A stretch of 64,000 nt of DNA from Nymphaea colorata (Eukaryota; Streptophyta; Magnoliopsida; Nymphaeales; Nymphaeaceae): NCBI RefSeq assembly GCF_008831285.2, contig NC_045139.1:20192412-20256411 (forward strand). Reading direction: 5' to 3'. The translations under genes were made by a program, and so were the position numbers. This document shows, piece by piece, positions 1 through 12,900 of this stretch (within the stretch, counting starts at the first letter, position 1; each line of letters starts with the position of its first letter). Under the pieces are notes generated by a model, which worked only from the letters and a program-made list of their open reading frames with translations, had not been told where the DNA came from and did not search any database.

Positions 1-2060
1 CTATTCTAGAGTGCACCGGTAGTATAAGAAGATGAGATGATATTTCATTTTACGATTGAATCATGTTCTCTATTTTCTTGAATATAACCTTGTTTTGGTT
101 TCCTTATTTCCTCTTGTCTTCATCTCCCCAAGGCCATATGAGATAGCTCTCAAACATCTATTTTAGAGTCAGGAAGTTATGCTCGAGTGCACCGGGTGCA
201 TGAGAATGTGAGATGATATTGCATTCTATGATCGAACAATTTCTCTTTATTACTTGAATGTTGCTTTATTTTGGAGATATTGTTCATCCATAGTTGCTTA
301 ATTTTTCTATTCATATATGTGAATGCATGGTGATAATGAGAGTGTGGTTTGAAACTCTTTATTCTTATATTATTTTTTGAGGTTGGGGCTTGTCCAACCA
401 CTCACGAATATGTACATGCTACTATGCATTTTCATGTCATTTTGTGTTAGTTTCCTCCTAATCTTCCAATTAAGGAACCTAATGAGCACCTTATCATGTA
501 GTTTAATTTTTTTTCATACCCAATGATGGAAGAAACATATTCCCTTGTAGCAAATGAAATAATTATGTTTTATGTTCATATATAAAAAAATATTTGAAAT
601 CATGCTTTTCAAAATATTTTGGAAAGAATCATTTCTAATGTGGTTTTGGAGACTTAGCTTAGGCTCTTACATGAGTTCAAGCTCCCCACCGGCCTAAATC
701 AAACTTAAAGTCAGATATTTTAAGTTATTTCTTGATTTTTAATCTCATTAAGACACATATGTATACACATGTTATATACGTATATGTGCACATAATGATT
801 TTCTTCATCCTTCTATTTTTATGTTTCCACATTTTTATTTTACAATTTTTCACATATACGTGAATGCATAAACACATGTGTTCTATTTTCTCTCTCTAGA
901 ATCTTTTATTTATCTCTTCAAGTTAAATGTCTTCTCCTACAAATTTCTTATATATATATATATATATATGTATGTATTCTTCTATTTCTTTTCCTCTAAA
1001 ATCTTTCTTTCTCTTCCAATCAATACCCTTTCTTGTAAACTCTCATATATGTGTATGTGTGATAATATATACACGTATAAGTGCATTTCTTTTTTTCTCT
1101 CCTTCTTCTAAGAACTTCTTTTTCCTCTTTATTTAAGTTAAGACTCCATCTTCTAAAGCTTACCCATATATACATATACGTATGTAAGTATGTACATACA
1201 TATGAAGATACTTATCTTCCCCTCATTCAAAATCTTTTATTTGGTGATCTTTGAAATCTCTTTCTCTCTCTCTTTCTTTCTAAGGGAGTATCTCATCTTT
1301 TTCATTCTTTTGAACATATTTTTCTTTCAAGATCGTTTTCATTTACCGACTTCACCAAGACTAAAACTCAATTAATAACTCAATATTGGATTTATGTTTG
1401 ATGGTCTACAACCTCAATCCATTTTCAAAAACTTTTCTTTCTTTATAAAAATATATCTGATAATTATGAAAACAAAAATCTTAGATGAATGCTATGGTAG
1501 AAATGTTTTTAGATGAATGTTATTGTAGGAATATTTTGTTCTCTTCTAATCATATAGGATCAATGCATCCATGCATTCACACTCACTTAATATTACTTAT
1601 GATCACAAGCACCACTCCAAAGAATTTAAGCAAGATGAGATGGAGCCCTAACTAGGTTGTAACCGAATTAGAGTAAAATCTCCAATCTACTTAAAGTCTT
1701 AAGACAACACTAAAGTGACTTCAAAATGATTTTCTAAACTTTCCAAATAATATTTATAAAGATTCCTCAATTCTAGTTTTCCCCAAAATGTTTTACATTT
1801 TCAAGTAATTCTTCATGCACTCTTTCAAAAGTTTGAAACATTAAACTTTAAATATTTTTCAAACGCTACACCGCATATAGAATGAAGAAATATTTAATCC
1901 AAAATAAAATGCATCAATAATGAACGTAACCTTTGGATTGATTAACCCCGATAAAAGTGCCTAGAACGGTCGATCCTCGTACCGATGGACAAGTCCCCTT
2001 TCTCTCTCATTTTCAAAACAAAACTTATTTTTCTGGAGAACTCCAAAAACAACCAAATTT
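1..2060. other. AT-rich intergenic DNA with short diverged repeats
   Basis: No gene is recognised. There is a diverged direct repeat (about 5-100 and 183-277, shared GAGTGCACCGG and GAGATGATATT). Between 740 and 1340 runs a degenerate array alternating TA-rich words (ATATACGTATATG) with CT-rich words (TTCTCTCTC...AAATCTTT), including a TA run at 949-969. Open frames here are low-complexity Phe/Ser/Leu translations of CT-rich sequence. Confidence 0.7.
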
Positions 2061-2065
2061 TGGGG

Positions 2066-3462
2066 TTACGAATAGCGTGGATCCAATATGTATGCAATAA
2101 TCATTAACAAGTTATAGGATTTCCAATATTTATCAAATTTCTCCTTCATTTTCATTGTCATTGACTTCATAAATCCACTTTCATTTTCAACATTTTCTTG
2201 CAATATTTTTTGAACTCTCCAAATTTCAAGAAAATACAAGTTTGTTGTTGCGTAAGATGACTCAGAAAATAAGATGGAGACATAATAGAAAACTTGAAGA
2301 AAATCACATATCACTGATCATTTTTCCCCATCCTTAGGTCTAAGCAACAATATCAAGTCTGGGCCTTCCATGCTATATCTTGCAAACATCTTTATATGTA
2401 AGAGTTGTTTCCAACATAAAATATGTTGAGTTCCATCGAGTTGGTTCATCTAACATGAACTTCTTTGTCCTTGAAATTTCCAACTCTCTAGCTATAGCTA
2501 CAAAACTATAGAGTTTTGAGGGTGAAACTTTGTTATATTTTACTTCATCTCTAATGCTAATGATTTTATCTTTAAGAACACTCAACCCATCTTGTACCAT
2601 CATATTCAAAATATGTGCACAACATCGCACATGAAAAAATTTACTTTCATAATATAAGTTGATGCCACTTTTTTTCATGTTCTCTTTCAATTTTTTGACA
2701 AGAACATCATTTGATGAAGCGTTGTCAACTATAATAGATATTATTTTCTTTTTAATCTTCCAATCTATAAGATACTTAGCAATTACATTTGCTAAAACTA
2801 ACCTAGTATGAGCTGGCTCAACTTCAGTAAAATTGATGATACGTTGTTGCATATTCCAGTCAATGAAATGCACTATTAAAGCCATATATCCAAGCCATTG
2901 GTTTGATGTCCATATTTTTGTAGTCAAAGCAACCTTATCAACACCCTTCAAGATTTTTTGCAATTTTTTTTTCATCTTCATACAATTTAATTACATCTTT
3001 TCTACCTGTCATTCTTGAAACTGGCACCCAATTAGGAAAACCAAGCCTAAGAAGGAACCAAAACTAACAATTATCTACTATAGAAAAAGTGTGCTCTTCG
3101 GTTGCCACTAATTTTGCAATTATCTCTCTTATTGATTGAGCATCAACGTTGAAACCCATTTCTATAAGCTACTTCATGTCATCTGCAGTATCTCCTAATT
3201 TAAAACTTAAAATCACTTGCTTTTTATTAGCAAAACATGTTAAACATTTGTGCATTTTCATTGATGATGTAGATCCTCCTATACTTATCATAAATAGTGT
3301 ACTGCAATACTTACATTTTTCTTTTTTCATACCATTTATAATTACCTCATCAAAATCATTCTATATTGTAAAAGTCTTTGCTCTTGATCTTTTTGCACCA
3401 TTTACATGTGCTTCATGAGCATCTATTAAAAATCTTTCATTTTTAGTGTCTTGCGAATCCAT
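2066..3462 (-). pseudogene. hAT transposase pseudogene (RICESLEEPER/BED-zinc-finger type)
   Basis: The minus-strand reading starts at ATG 3462 and gives a BED-finger-like stretch (KCKYCSTLF...MKMHKC), broken by in-frame stops, then a long open segment at 2981-2373 with core hAT motifs: ALTTKIWTSNQWLGYMAL, VDNASSNDV, FHVRCCAHILNMMVQDGL and DEPTRWNSTYFMLE. The frame then shifts, and a further open piece at 2314-2066 ends with an ILDPRY motif, after which similarity stops; the C-terminal dimerisation region is missing. Stops, frameshift and truncation make it non-functional. The family is the domesticated or free hAT group common in plants. Confidence 0.88.
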
Positions 3463-4289
3463 AGGAGTTTCATTAGAGGAATGTACTTCGATTGGGACAT
3501 GCATCTAAGCTTTGTCTCAAATGACATACTTGCTTGCCCTTATCAATGATATTTCTTTGTAAATTTGTCATTCTTCAAACAAGTAATTTTTCCTTCTGCT
3601 TAAGCTATTCTCCTATTTGAACATGAAATTTGATAGAAAGATATTACAACCTAAGAGAATATGAAATCTTATTCATGAAATGCTGAAGTTCTTGATTGTC
3701 ATTCTCAGTAACAATGCTCACCTCTTGGTAGGGGGTTTGTAGATGAAGTATTCAAAGAATTAACAAACAGTTGAATAACCAAATACTCTAACTTTTACAA
3801 TGAAGCTATCACCAGACTGGCTGCGACAAATGTCCACTAAAACAAATGAGTTCTTCAAACCTATTAAGACAATAAATAGACAATACAGGGGGGGATCCTG
3901 ATTTAAGATAAGCTAAAATAACTACACCGTGTAGCAGGCCTTTAGAAACCTGCATCATCCTCTTACCTACTTGGCCCACTTGCATATACAGAGGTAGTTT
4001 CTATAACAAAAACATGCTTCTTCGGAACCTATGAAATACCTCAATGCTGATTAGAACTTAAATTCTATATCAAATAGAAGTGTTGAAAGACCAAACTGAT
4101 TCTGATCCACTAAAGACAGCATTAGGCTTTTCTATTTTGTTAATCCACACTCTCAAAAAGGAAAATCTCTCCCCACCACATACTTGTACATTTTCAAATG
4201 ATCACCAACAGAATATACATCTATCTGCACACATGTACAAACAGTACACCAGAAAAGCACTGGGCTGAATAAAATGCAGAAAGAAAGTA

Positions 4290-4331
<42 letters not shown>

Positions 4332-4679
4332 AGAGAGAGAGAACCTACATACATGCACGTAGGAAACTTGCCCTCTTTGTTGCAAGCAGGAACCTTGAAG
4401 GCTGAAGTGGAGCTGCCGGCTGCGACAGGAACCTTGAACGCTAAAGGCTGAAGTAGAGTTGCCGTCTGCAACAGGAACCTTGAAGGATGAAGGCTGAAGC
4501 GGGTGGGAGGATCTTAGGAGTTAGGTTAGGGTTGTATTTGGGGGAAAAAGTTTCAAAACGAGAGAGGGAAAACAGAGCAAAACGTTTTCAAAACGAGAGA
4601 GGGAGAACAAAAAGGAAAGTGAAAACTGAAAAGTGAAAAGCGAGTTTCCCACCTGAGACATTTTCAAAAATCGGTTTTT
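3463..4679. other. Unassigned DNA between hAT transposase and hAT-like end
   Basis: No conserved coding sequence seen. Around 4375-4500 a phrase with CAGGAACCTTGAA and GGCTGAAG recurs three to four times (near 4389, 4427 and 4470), a short degenerate repeat. A run of seven Gs starts near 3887. If the terminus at 4886 and the transposase belong together, this would be the 5' non-coding part of that element. Confidence 0.5.
4292..4342. repeat. (TA)n followed by (GA)n microsatellite
   Basis: A pure TA run at 4292-4328 is followed by a GA run at 4331-4342. A minus-strand open frame that crosses it gives poly-Tyr/Ile and is not a gene. Confidence 0.95.
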
Positions 4680-4886
4680 CAATTAAAAAACAAGTTGGCC
4701 ACATTTTTGAGCCAAGTCGAGCTTTAACAGTTTGAGTTCAGTGAACTCGAACTCAACTCAATTAGTTGAACGAGTCAACTCTGAACTCAAGCTTGACTCG
4801 TTCAACAAATGATGCAGCTCAAACTCGCTTATGCGTTGAGCTTAATTGAGTCAAGCTTGAGTAGCTCGACTCGTTGTTCACCCCTA
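4680..4886 (-). mobile_element. hAT-like non-autonomous terminus
   Basis: Reading the minus strand from 4886 gives TAGGGGTGAACAACGAGTCG followed by repeated GAGCTC/AAGCTTGA/GAGTC words in both orientations, a pattern typical of plant hAT termini and their MITEs. It may be one end of the element that carried the transposase at 2066-3462, or an independent insertion. The opposite terminus and an 8-bp target duplication were not found. Confidence 0.5.
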
Positions 4887-5039
4887 CGGCCATCTCTAAT
4901 GCATATTATTGAAAACGTGAAAAGATGAGCTAGAAACACATATTCACTAACCTGAAACTTTGCATCACAATTGTGTAAAGGAAGAACGTGCAGGAAGACA
5001 AAACCAGATCTTTGCTAATGCTACGAATTGAAGATCCAA

Positions 5040-5400
5040 TGTTGTTAACATCTGTGATTCTTTCTAAGCAAATGCTATTGAAAACGCTGCTTGGACCATC
5101 CACCACGAAGATTCAAAACTGCTTGGACTATCTGTAACACTCCCTGAGAAAATGCCATTAGATACACAATATTGCTTGAACCATTTGGTTGTTTTTTTTA
5201 AAAAACATCACTGAAGACCCAATACTGCTTGGACTATCAGTGACGTTTTATAAAAAAGTGTCATCGAAGGACTAATGCTGTTCGAAAAGCGTCACGAATG
5301 CCCAATACTGCTTAATATGATGTTTTCTAAACAAACACCACTAAAGACCCAATGTCGTTTGGACTATTTGTGACACTCTTCAACAAAAACAGGATCACTT
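5040..5400. repeat. Degenerate ~50-bp tandem repeats
   Basis: A phrase CTGCTTGGACTATC or a close variant recurs near 5087, 5119, 5172, 5225, 5274, 5307 and 5354, each followed by GTGAC/GTCAC and AAGACCCAAT-type words. Spacing is 32-53 bp. The copies are strongly diverged. Subterminal repeats of a DNA transposon are one possible origin. Confidence 0.65.
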
Positions 5401-5690
5401 TTCAACTATTTAGTCTGTTCAAGATGTGTACACAACCATTATTGATTAATTCTTTTTTCACGCCACTAAAGGATGTGAATGAGGTAAAAAAATATAATTG
5501 GGAATGATGTACAGTTCAAGGTGCCACTAATGAAAGAAGTTGCTTTCGCCAAAAGCTAGGAGTGCTTTTTCCTGTGCTTTCCATCATATATAATCCATCA
5601 TATTCATGGCTTCCACCTGTTTTTAAATTATTCATTTTGTGAAGCATGATATTCATTAGATAAAAAATGACAAGGACTAAGATCCATGAA

Positions 5691-5780
5691 CCTTCTCTCC
5701 TAAATGCACACATTCAATCTCCACCCATGATGAAACCTTCCCTCCTAAATGCACTCATTCAATCTCCAGTCATGATGAAA
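5691..5780. repeat. 45-bp tandem duplication
   Basis: Two copies, starting CCTTCTCTCC at 5691 and CCTTCCCTCC at 5736, each running to CATGATGAAA, with a few substitutions. Confidence 0.9.
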
Positions 5781-6351
5781 ATCATCTAAGTCTCTAAAAT
5801 GAGACATTTAGAACAAGAAAGGATGTACGATCATGAGTTCAACAAATAAAAGTGGCCTATAGAGGATAACCTCTCACCTGACTTATACACTAGCTAGCAA
5901 CTGAATTAAACAGATTATGGCATGATAACAAACCATGCTTTAGCAGACACAAAACAAATAGAAAATGAGTCTCCATATCTCGAATGCAGCCTAATTCGAC
6001 CAATATGATCCGAAAATAGCAGCATACAAATAACTCAATCAAAGAAGAGAAGCCGGAACACTTGAGGGATCAAAACTGTTCTCCTAATTACACTTGTAAA
6101 CTACTAATAAAAACAGTAGTTTAAAGCATATATACAGTATAATGTGAGAGCAAGAAGAAATAGAAAAACTAACCACCAAGAAAACAAAAGATAATATATG
6201 AACTTAGTGACAAACTAAAATACTTCTTGGCAATAGAAAAGTGAAAATAAAGCTGTTAAACAGCTTCAACAATCCATTGTGGAGGCTGATATAGGAAGAT
6301 TCACTCTTTTCCAGAAGCGTATTGAGAAGAAGAGGAATAAGAGATATATAC

Positions 6352-6766
6352 CTTTATGGATAGAGGAGATGCAGAGACGCTAATGGCAAAGATGGAGCAG
6401 ACCCATCCTAAGATCCTCGGCCATGCACTTGCCCCATTAATGAAGAAGAAATGGACCAGAATGGAGCACATTGAGCAACAATAACAGCTTTACTTTCTTG
6501 ATCTGCAAGTCCATTTACCCACATTGACAACCTGCTTTCCATATATATACATATATATATGTAACAAAGTAGCTTAGCTTTATGAGCATGAAGATGTAGG
6601 TCGACTCAATAAAGCAGCCCCCTATGTTGACAGAGATGAGGAGGAAAGTGTTAGTCTTGAGAAAGCATAGTAAATCCATGACATAGCGCAGCAGTGAGCC
6701 ACCATACAAGGGACAATGTCAAAGCCTTCAGTGGTCTTCTTCTTGAAAATCCTATAGAAGGTTCGC
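6352..6766 (-). pseudogene. SWEET sugar-transporter pseudogene fragment
   Basis: Two minus-strand exon-like blocks match consecutive exons of plant SWEET (MtN3/saliva) transporters. The first, from 6766 after a GTGCAG acceptor, reads [19 protein letters not shown] and then WIYYAF; a one-base loss shifts the frame before [12 protein letters not shown] and FIESTYIFMLI. The second, 6502-6352, flanked by TTGCAG and AAG|GTATAT, begins KVKLLLLLNV, shifts frame, and continues ASAWPRILGWVCSIFAISVS then ASPLSIK. The first and last exons of a seven-helix SWEET were not found nearby. Frameshifts in both blocks and the missing ends make it a dead fragment. Confidence 0.82.
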
Positions 6767-9730
6767 CTGCACGAAGACAATTTAACTAATTCCATTTTTC
6801 CTATTTATCGGTCTCATTCTGCATGGCAGAGACATTCTCAGCAAGATAGGTTAGTAGGAAACATTATTAGACTGCAGTATTTTCTTTGTCAAAAATTTGG
6901 TTTATCTAGTGCTAAAGACTTTTAAGTTAATAGAACACATGCTTACACCAAAAAACTTGAAATTTACAATTATATGAAGATTTAATTTTTTTTTAAAAAT
7001 GAAATTCAACAAACTAGAGTTCTATTTTATAACAGCACCTATATTTGCATCCCTTCTCACACTTTGAGTGGGCCCAGCTCATGCTCTATTAAACAATAAA
7101 AACAAGGATGCAAGCAATGAAATTATAGTGACATAAGGGAAATAACCAAATAATAGAATGAAACAAATTAACAAGAGTATTGGATCATCAATTCTACATT
7201 CATTTTGACACGATAACCTTGGGTCAATCATGTATATTGAAACTTTAACTGCGAAACAGCATTCCTTGCTCTCAATTATTGCCCCTTGATCAATCGTTTA
7301 AGCAATACATTTTTCTTTTTTTTAATTAATCTAACAAACAGGTAAGATATGCTTAGTTTGTCTACAGTAGGCGAGGACAAACATTACTTCAAGAATAACT
7401 AGTTTGGACAAACAAAATGTTGTGATTTGTTAGTTCATGTCTTTGATTAAATGTCACCCTTTAGACATGAGGATAAGGTTGGTCAGCAATTTTCCAAAGT
7501 TCAACTCAGATTACTTGCCCAAGGAAAGCACGTCTCAACTACAAATTCTTTGCCAGAATTTTTTTTAAAAATAAAAACGGATGCACAGGGTTCATGCAAA
7601 CACAAAAGAAAGAGAGTAATTAATTTGAATACATAATAGCAAATAACTAGGTGATTTCAAAGAGTAAGAAAAGAAGTTGATATTATACTTGTGGCCCTTA
7701 TGTCAATTAAATATGTCTAATCTTCTCTATGTCAAAATAAGATATAAAAGCAATTTTGTGTACTTTGAGAACAAAAATAAAAGGACCGAACAGCACATGG
7801 ACAATTTAACCTACCAAATTAGTTTTCCTGCAGTAGTCTAGTAGTATTATTCTCAAGAAAGTGAAACTTCTACATGTATCATGCTTTAATTTTGGTGCAT
7901 GAATTACCAATTCCTTCAAGCAAGGCAAATGTAAAGTCATGAAGTATGTGAACCAATTTTAAGATACTCACAGGAAAGGAGGTAGAGCAATATCAGAAAT
8001 GGCAAAGAATAGTAATTGAATGTCCATCCCTATAAGCTCAACCACTACATATGATGGTGACTACAAAATAAGTCAATATTTTAACTTTAATGGACCACCA
8101 GCCACCTCACATAGTGTTCCATCACATGATACATGTGCACACATGTATAATTGAATTGCCAAGTCATACCTAAAAATGCTTTTATAAAAAAAGATTAGGC
8201 ATAAGCCGACATTCAACATTTAAGTATGCACAACTTCATTTACAAGCTTTTCATCAAACATCATATCAGCAGCAGCCCCTCGTTAGAGTAACAGTGATCT
8301 TTATAACAAAACAAAGCAGAACATAACAGAAAGAGAAGAAAATGTTAGACAAAAACAAATTGGATTTAGCATGTAATATGAAAAAGCAAGAAAAGCAGAA
8401 GTTATAAAATAATTCTTGTGGGTCTAAATTACAATGGTGTTGACATGGAAAAAAAACTCCATTTGCACGAAAAGGCAATAGTCATTTGCATGAAGAACCT
8501 TATAACAGTTGGGCACAATAATGCTGTTGCTTAATAACGTTTCCAACACAACAGATCCCAAAGGAACATGCAAACATCAAGCCAGCATACCAACCTTTGA
8601 TACATGAACATGCTGCCAAATGATTCCAGAAATTAATGTCAAATAATTATAGTTTAGCAAACTACAAAGAATAAATCACATGTGAACCAATATGAAGCAT
8701 GTTGGAGGACAAAGATCTTTGGAACTCAAAATCTGAAATTATTTGACCACTCATTGGGTATGATTGTAGGCACATAATTGATCAAATATGACAAGCCCAA
8801 CCATAGATGGAAACAAGAAGTTGACTGACCTATCTCTAATGAGCAAGGAGTTGGTCCTTCATCACACCGCTTCAAACAATAGATCTTCACGTGAATTATC
8901 ATGAATGCTTGCAAGCTTTTTTGCAATGCTATCATCTCTATAAGTTTTTGAACACTCGAAGCACTTCCCATGCCAAAAGACAGCGGAAAAGAAGCTCAAA
9001 AGCCTGTCCTGGGCCTTGTTTAATAAGAAGAAGGTGATGATGATGTTGATTGATTTTTCTAAGACTACATAAGAATATGAACCAGAATACGATCCACAAA
9101 TGTCTTATCCACAATAGCCCACCCAAAGGAATTTCACAATATCTGATGAACCTAATTCTTAGCATTGATCAAATATGCAGCAAAAGGACACATCAGATGG
9201 AGGTACAGAGTCCTGATTTCCTTCTTCTTTCTTTGATTGGGCTTTAAGGATTGTCAAGTGCCTCAGATGGAGGAGATGTTTTAAGGAACGAAAGAGGTAG
9301 AGAAGCAGGTATACCCAGGTGGTATGGTGAAGAGCCTTTAGTCCCGACCAAGGGGTTGAGGCTGTAGATGGGTGGCACATACAACACAAACAACACTACC
9401 AAGAAGGTGACAGTAAACATCAAAGGGAGGTCGATTAGATTCATCACCAGTGATGGAGAGGTCAAGTACCTTATACTTGAAGTGATCAGAAAATTGATCG
9501 CATGTGCCAGAAAACTTGCATTACAGAGCTCTCAGTGGCCCTATGTTGCACATAGTTGATGAGCGTTGGAGGGAACTGATCGAGAGTGAGAGGGCAACAC
9601 AACTTTTCAATGATTAAATGCTAGTAGTTCTATCTCCCCCCTCGAATAAAATAAATGGCACGAAAATGAATTGTCAAACAAAACAAAAACATATATTAGA
9701 GTGAATGTGACTCATCCCTAACGGCCATTG
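6767..9730. other. Unassigned intergenic DNA
   Basis: No recognised gene. Several overlapping minus-strand open frames lie at 8726-9465. The one at 9465-9244 encodes a hydrophobic N-terminal stretch (FTVTFLVVLFVLYVPPIYSL) followed by a Pro/Ser-rich tail, and could be a decayed membrane-protein exon, but I do not recognise the family and the adjoining frames do not join with clear splice sites. Confidence 0.55.
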
Positions 9731-9764
9731 CCCTCAGCAGTTGTTGTAGTAAATGAGCCCACTT

Positions 9765-9930
9765 GCTTAGTGATATATTTTTTATTTGTGGTCATCAATT
9801 ACATTTTTAAATGTACATTTTGCAGCACTACATGGAAAAATATAAAATTGTCATTTGGACACTTCTTATTTGTAGGTAACGAAGTCCTTATGTGGCCTTC
9901 ATTTTGTAATGCTTTTCATTTTTTCATCTT
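9765..9930 (-). repeat. 3' LTR remnant of the copia element
   Basis: This aligns in the same orientation with 14044-14212. Shared words include ATATTTTTATTTGTG, ATGTTTTG/ATTTTGCAG, TACATGG, ATACAAAATT/ATATAAAATT and CCTTCATTTTTTGATGC/CCTTCATTTTGTAATGC. Clear divergence implies an old insertion. The exact ends are not resolved. Confidence 0.65.
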
Positions 9931-12900
9931 ACCGCACCCCCACAAGCCAATGTTGGAGTTAACCACAATGAGCTTGTCTTTAAACAATAAAAGTCTGGGC
10001 CAGCATGAGGCTTAGTCAAGATATCTGCAAGTCTCTTTTCTAAACAAACAAATCCAACTTGAATCTCTTAACTTACAACTTTCTCTGTAATAAAATAGAA
10101 ATCTATCTTAATGTGCTTTTTGCAAGCATGGAAGACATGTTTCGGAGAAACATAAGTGGAACCCAGACTATCACATTTTTAAATTGGTATTTCTTATTGA
10201 GGAATATGAAGAACTATAAGAAGTTGACAAAGCCAAATCATCTTAGCTGCTGCTCCAGTCATGGCCTTATATTCTACCTTGGTACTAAACCAAGCAATTG
10301 TATGTTGTTTATTGGAGTCTCGTGATACGATATTGTCCCCCAACAAGGCAACCAACCATTGGTAGATCATCAATTATCTGGGCATCCAACCTAATCTGCA
10401 ATAGAATAGGCTTCAAGTTTCCAATGTGAAAATAGTTGCAGTTTAAGATCATATGCAATTGAGTGCCTTGGAGATACCTAAGGATACATTTAACGTGAGT
10501 CTAGTGGATGTTAGTTGGCTCATGAATGAACTGACATGCTTTATTTATAGTATAAGCAATGTTAGGTCTGGCAACAGTAATATATTACGGAGCACCTAAA
10601 ATGTTTATGTAGTGTGTAGTCTCTTTAAGTTTGTCACGTATAAATTTAGACAATGAAGTATTGTGTACTGCAAGAGTGACGAATTTCATATGTTCCATGG
10701 AAAGAATAATATATTTTTTGCAGATAATATTAGAATAAAACCATACCATTGAACTTTTTCCAAGAAGTAATGAAGGCTGCCTAAAACTTGGGTAGACAAT
10801 CGATGACCCATGACATGAATAATTTTCCGAGTCTCCTGTGAAGAGTATCATATGATAATAAGCATGTTGACATAGATTAAAATGTAAATCCTTGAGGTCG
10901 ATGATATTTTAGTGAACAATGAAGATGCATAAATCTATCTCTTGTGTTCTTGCTTAATATGAAATATTTTAATATGCATCACAAGATATACGGTCAGATT
11001 TTAAAACCACAACTTGGGGGCTTGCTTAAGCCCATACAAAGATTTTCTTAATTTGTAAGTTGGGACATCTTACATCTTTGAAGCCTAGCATCAGGCTCAT
11101 GTGAACCACTTCGTTCAGGGTGCCTTGTATAAAAGCAATATTGACATCAAGTTAGTGAATTTGCATCGTTATTGAGTAGTAGTTAAGATCAGTCAAACAG
11201 TGGTTGGTTTTATAACTAGACTGAGTGTCATAATAATCAATATCTTTACATTGACTATATCCTTTTGCTATGAGCCTGACTTGAATCTGACAAACGTTCA
11301 ATCAGCACGTTGCTTAACTTTTACACCCACCATCTAACAATAATGGGGTGAGGTTTATGAGGTACAATGGTAGGCTTAGGTAAGGGTCCATTTGTTCAGA
11401 TTGATGATCCTTAGGGCCATTGGCACCATTCACGAGTGTACATGTGTTAAGAGATATTGATAGTCAATCAACAAGTTCTATACTAGAGATACATATTAAC
11501 ACCAAAGGATAAGAAATATAGGTGAAGAAATTGATAATCTATCATCAAAAGCGAGCAGTTGTAGTGGGAGGTGGATGACTTGAATATAAGAATGTGCCTT
11601 TATCGAACGATACATGCCAAGAATAATGATATATTGTATAACAGATCATAACAGTCATATCCCTTATGACATTTGGCATACCCAATAAAGATGCAAGCTT
11701 GAGATTTTGGTGAAAATTTTGACCTTCTCCAAGGTCCTGTAAGATGATAGCCAGCACAATTGAGTATCTATAAATTATCAATCTAAGAAAATGTGCGCCA
11801 ATATGCTTCTCATATGGAGTCCTTTTTTGTTCTTCAATTATAGATAAGTGGTTAATGACATGCATTACAACCTTAAAATTAACTGTCCAAAAGCAAGCAG
11901 ACGTACTAGCATGAAGAAACCTACTTAGCCTCATTTCTACATTGTATAGAAGTTTCATTCTACTACCCCATTTTACGAGGGTATATATGTACATGAAAGC
12001 CATTATTGAATATCGTATGACATAAGAAAAGAAGTAAAATCTTGGCTCATTAATTTGTCACTTGAATCACTATGGAAAATTTTGTGTTTGCGCCCAAGTT
12101 GTCACCCAACAACTTTGTGAAAAACTTAAAAGCAAACAAAGTCGTCATACTACTTCTCTAATGATCCATAAAAAAATAAAAGTAATCATCAATGGTAAGC
12201 AAATAATATTTATGTTATTCTCTTGACACACATAGAGCTGGCACCCGTAGGTCAGCATCAAGAAGCTGCAAGGGGAATGAAGCATGAAAGTCAACTTTAG
12301 GAAAGGACAATTTATGCATTGTTGCTAGGGCACATATCCAATAGAAATGCAATTTATCAGAGGCTGCATCAAAAAATAAGATTGGAAGAAACCATTTTCT
12401 CATCAACATGTGATTTGCATGTCCAAGGCATGAATGCCACAATGAAACAATAGTACTCGAATTCTAAGAAACATTAGCATAAAAACAACTCATAGACTTG
12501 CAACTATCTAACAAGTCACTAGACAAGTTGTTTTTTGTAGCAACAATATTGATGACATCAATACCTAACCAAGAATACATGTCATCATTAACCTGACCAT
12601 TGTATAATGTTGGCCCCATTTGGACATTCTTAACAGTGAAATCATTAGCCAAAAATACTATTTTGCTTTTATTTTCTTTGGTAAATTTGTCAACAGCTAA
12701 ACATTTTTTTTAATGGTAGGAACATGTAAAAACGTTATTTATAAAAAATAAAGTAGTTTGTAAAACAAGAATAACATTACCAACATGAGCAATATCCCAC
12801 TTTTCATTACTACAAACAACTACAGAAAAGGTGGGATATTTTACCTTGTATGATCATTATTGGTCATGTGATGGGTTGCTCCTGTATTAGGGTACCAATC

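Noticed and set aside
878-1375. Series of plus-strand open frames
   Set aside because: Phe/Ser/Leu-rich translations of pyrimidine-rich and TA-repeat DNA.
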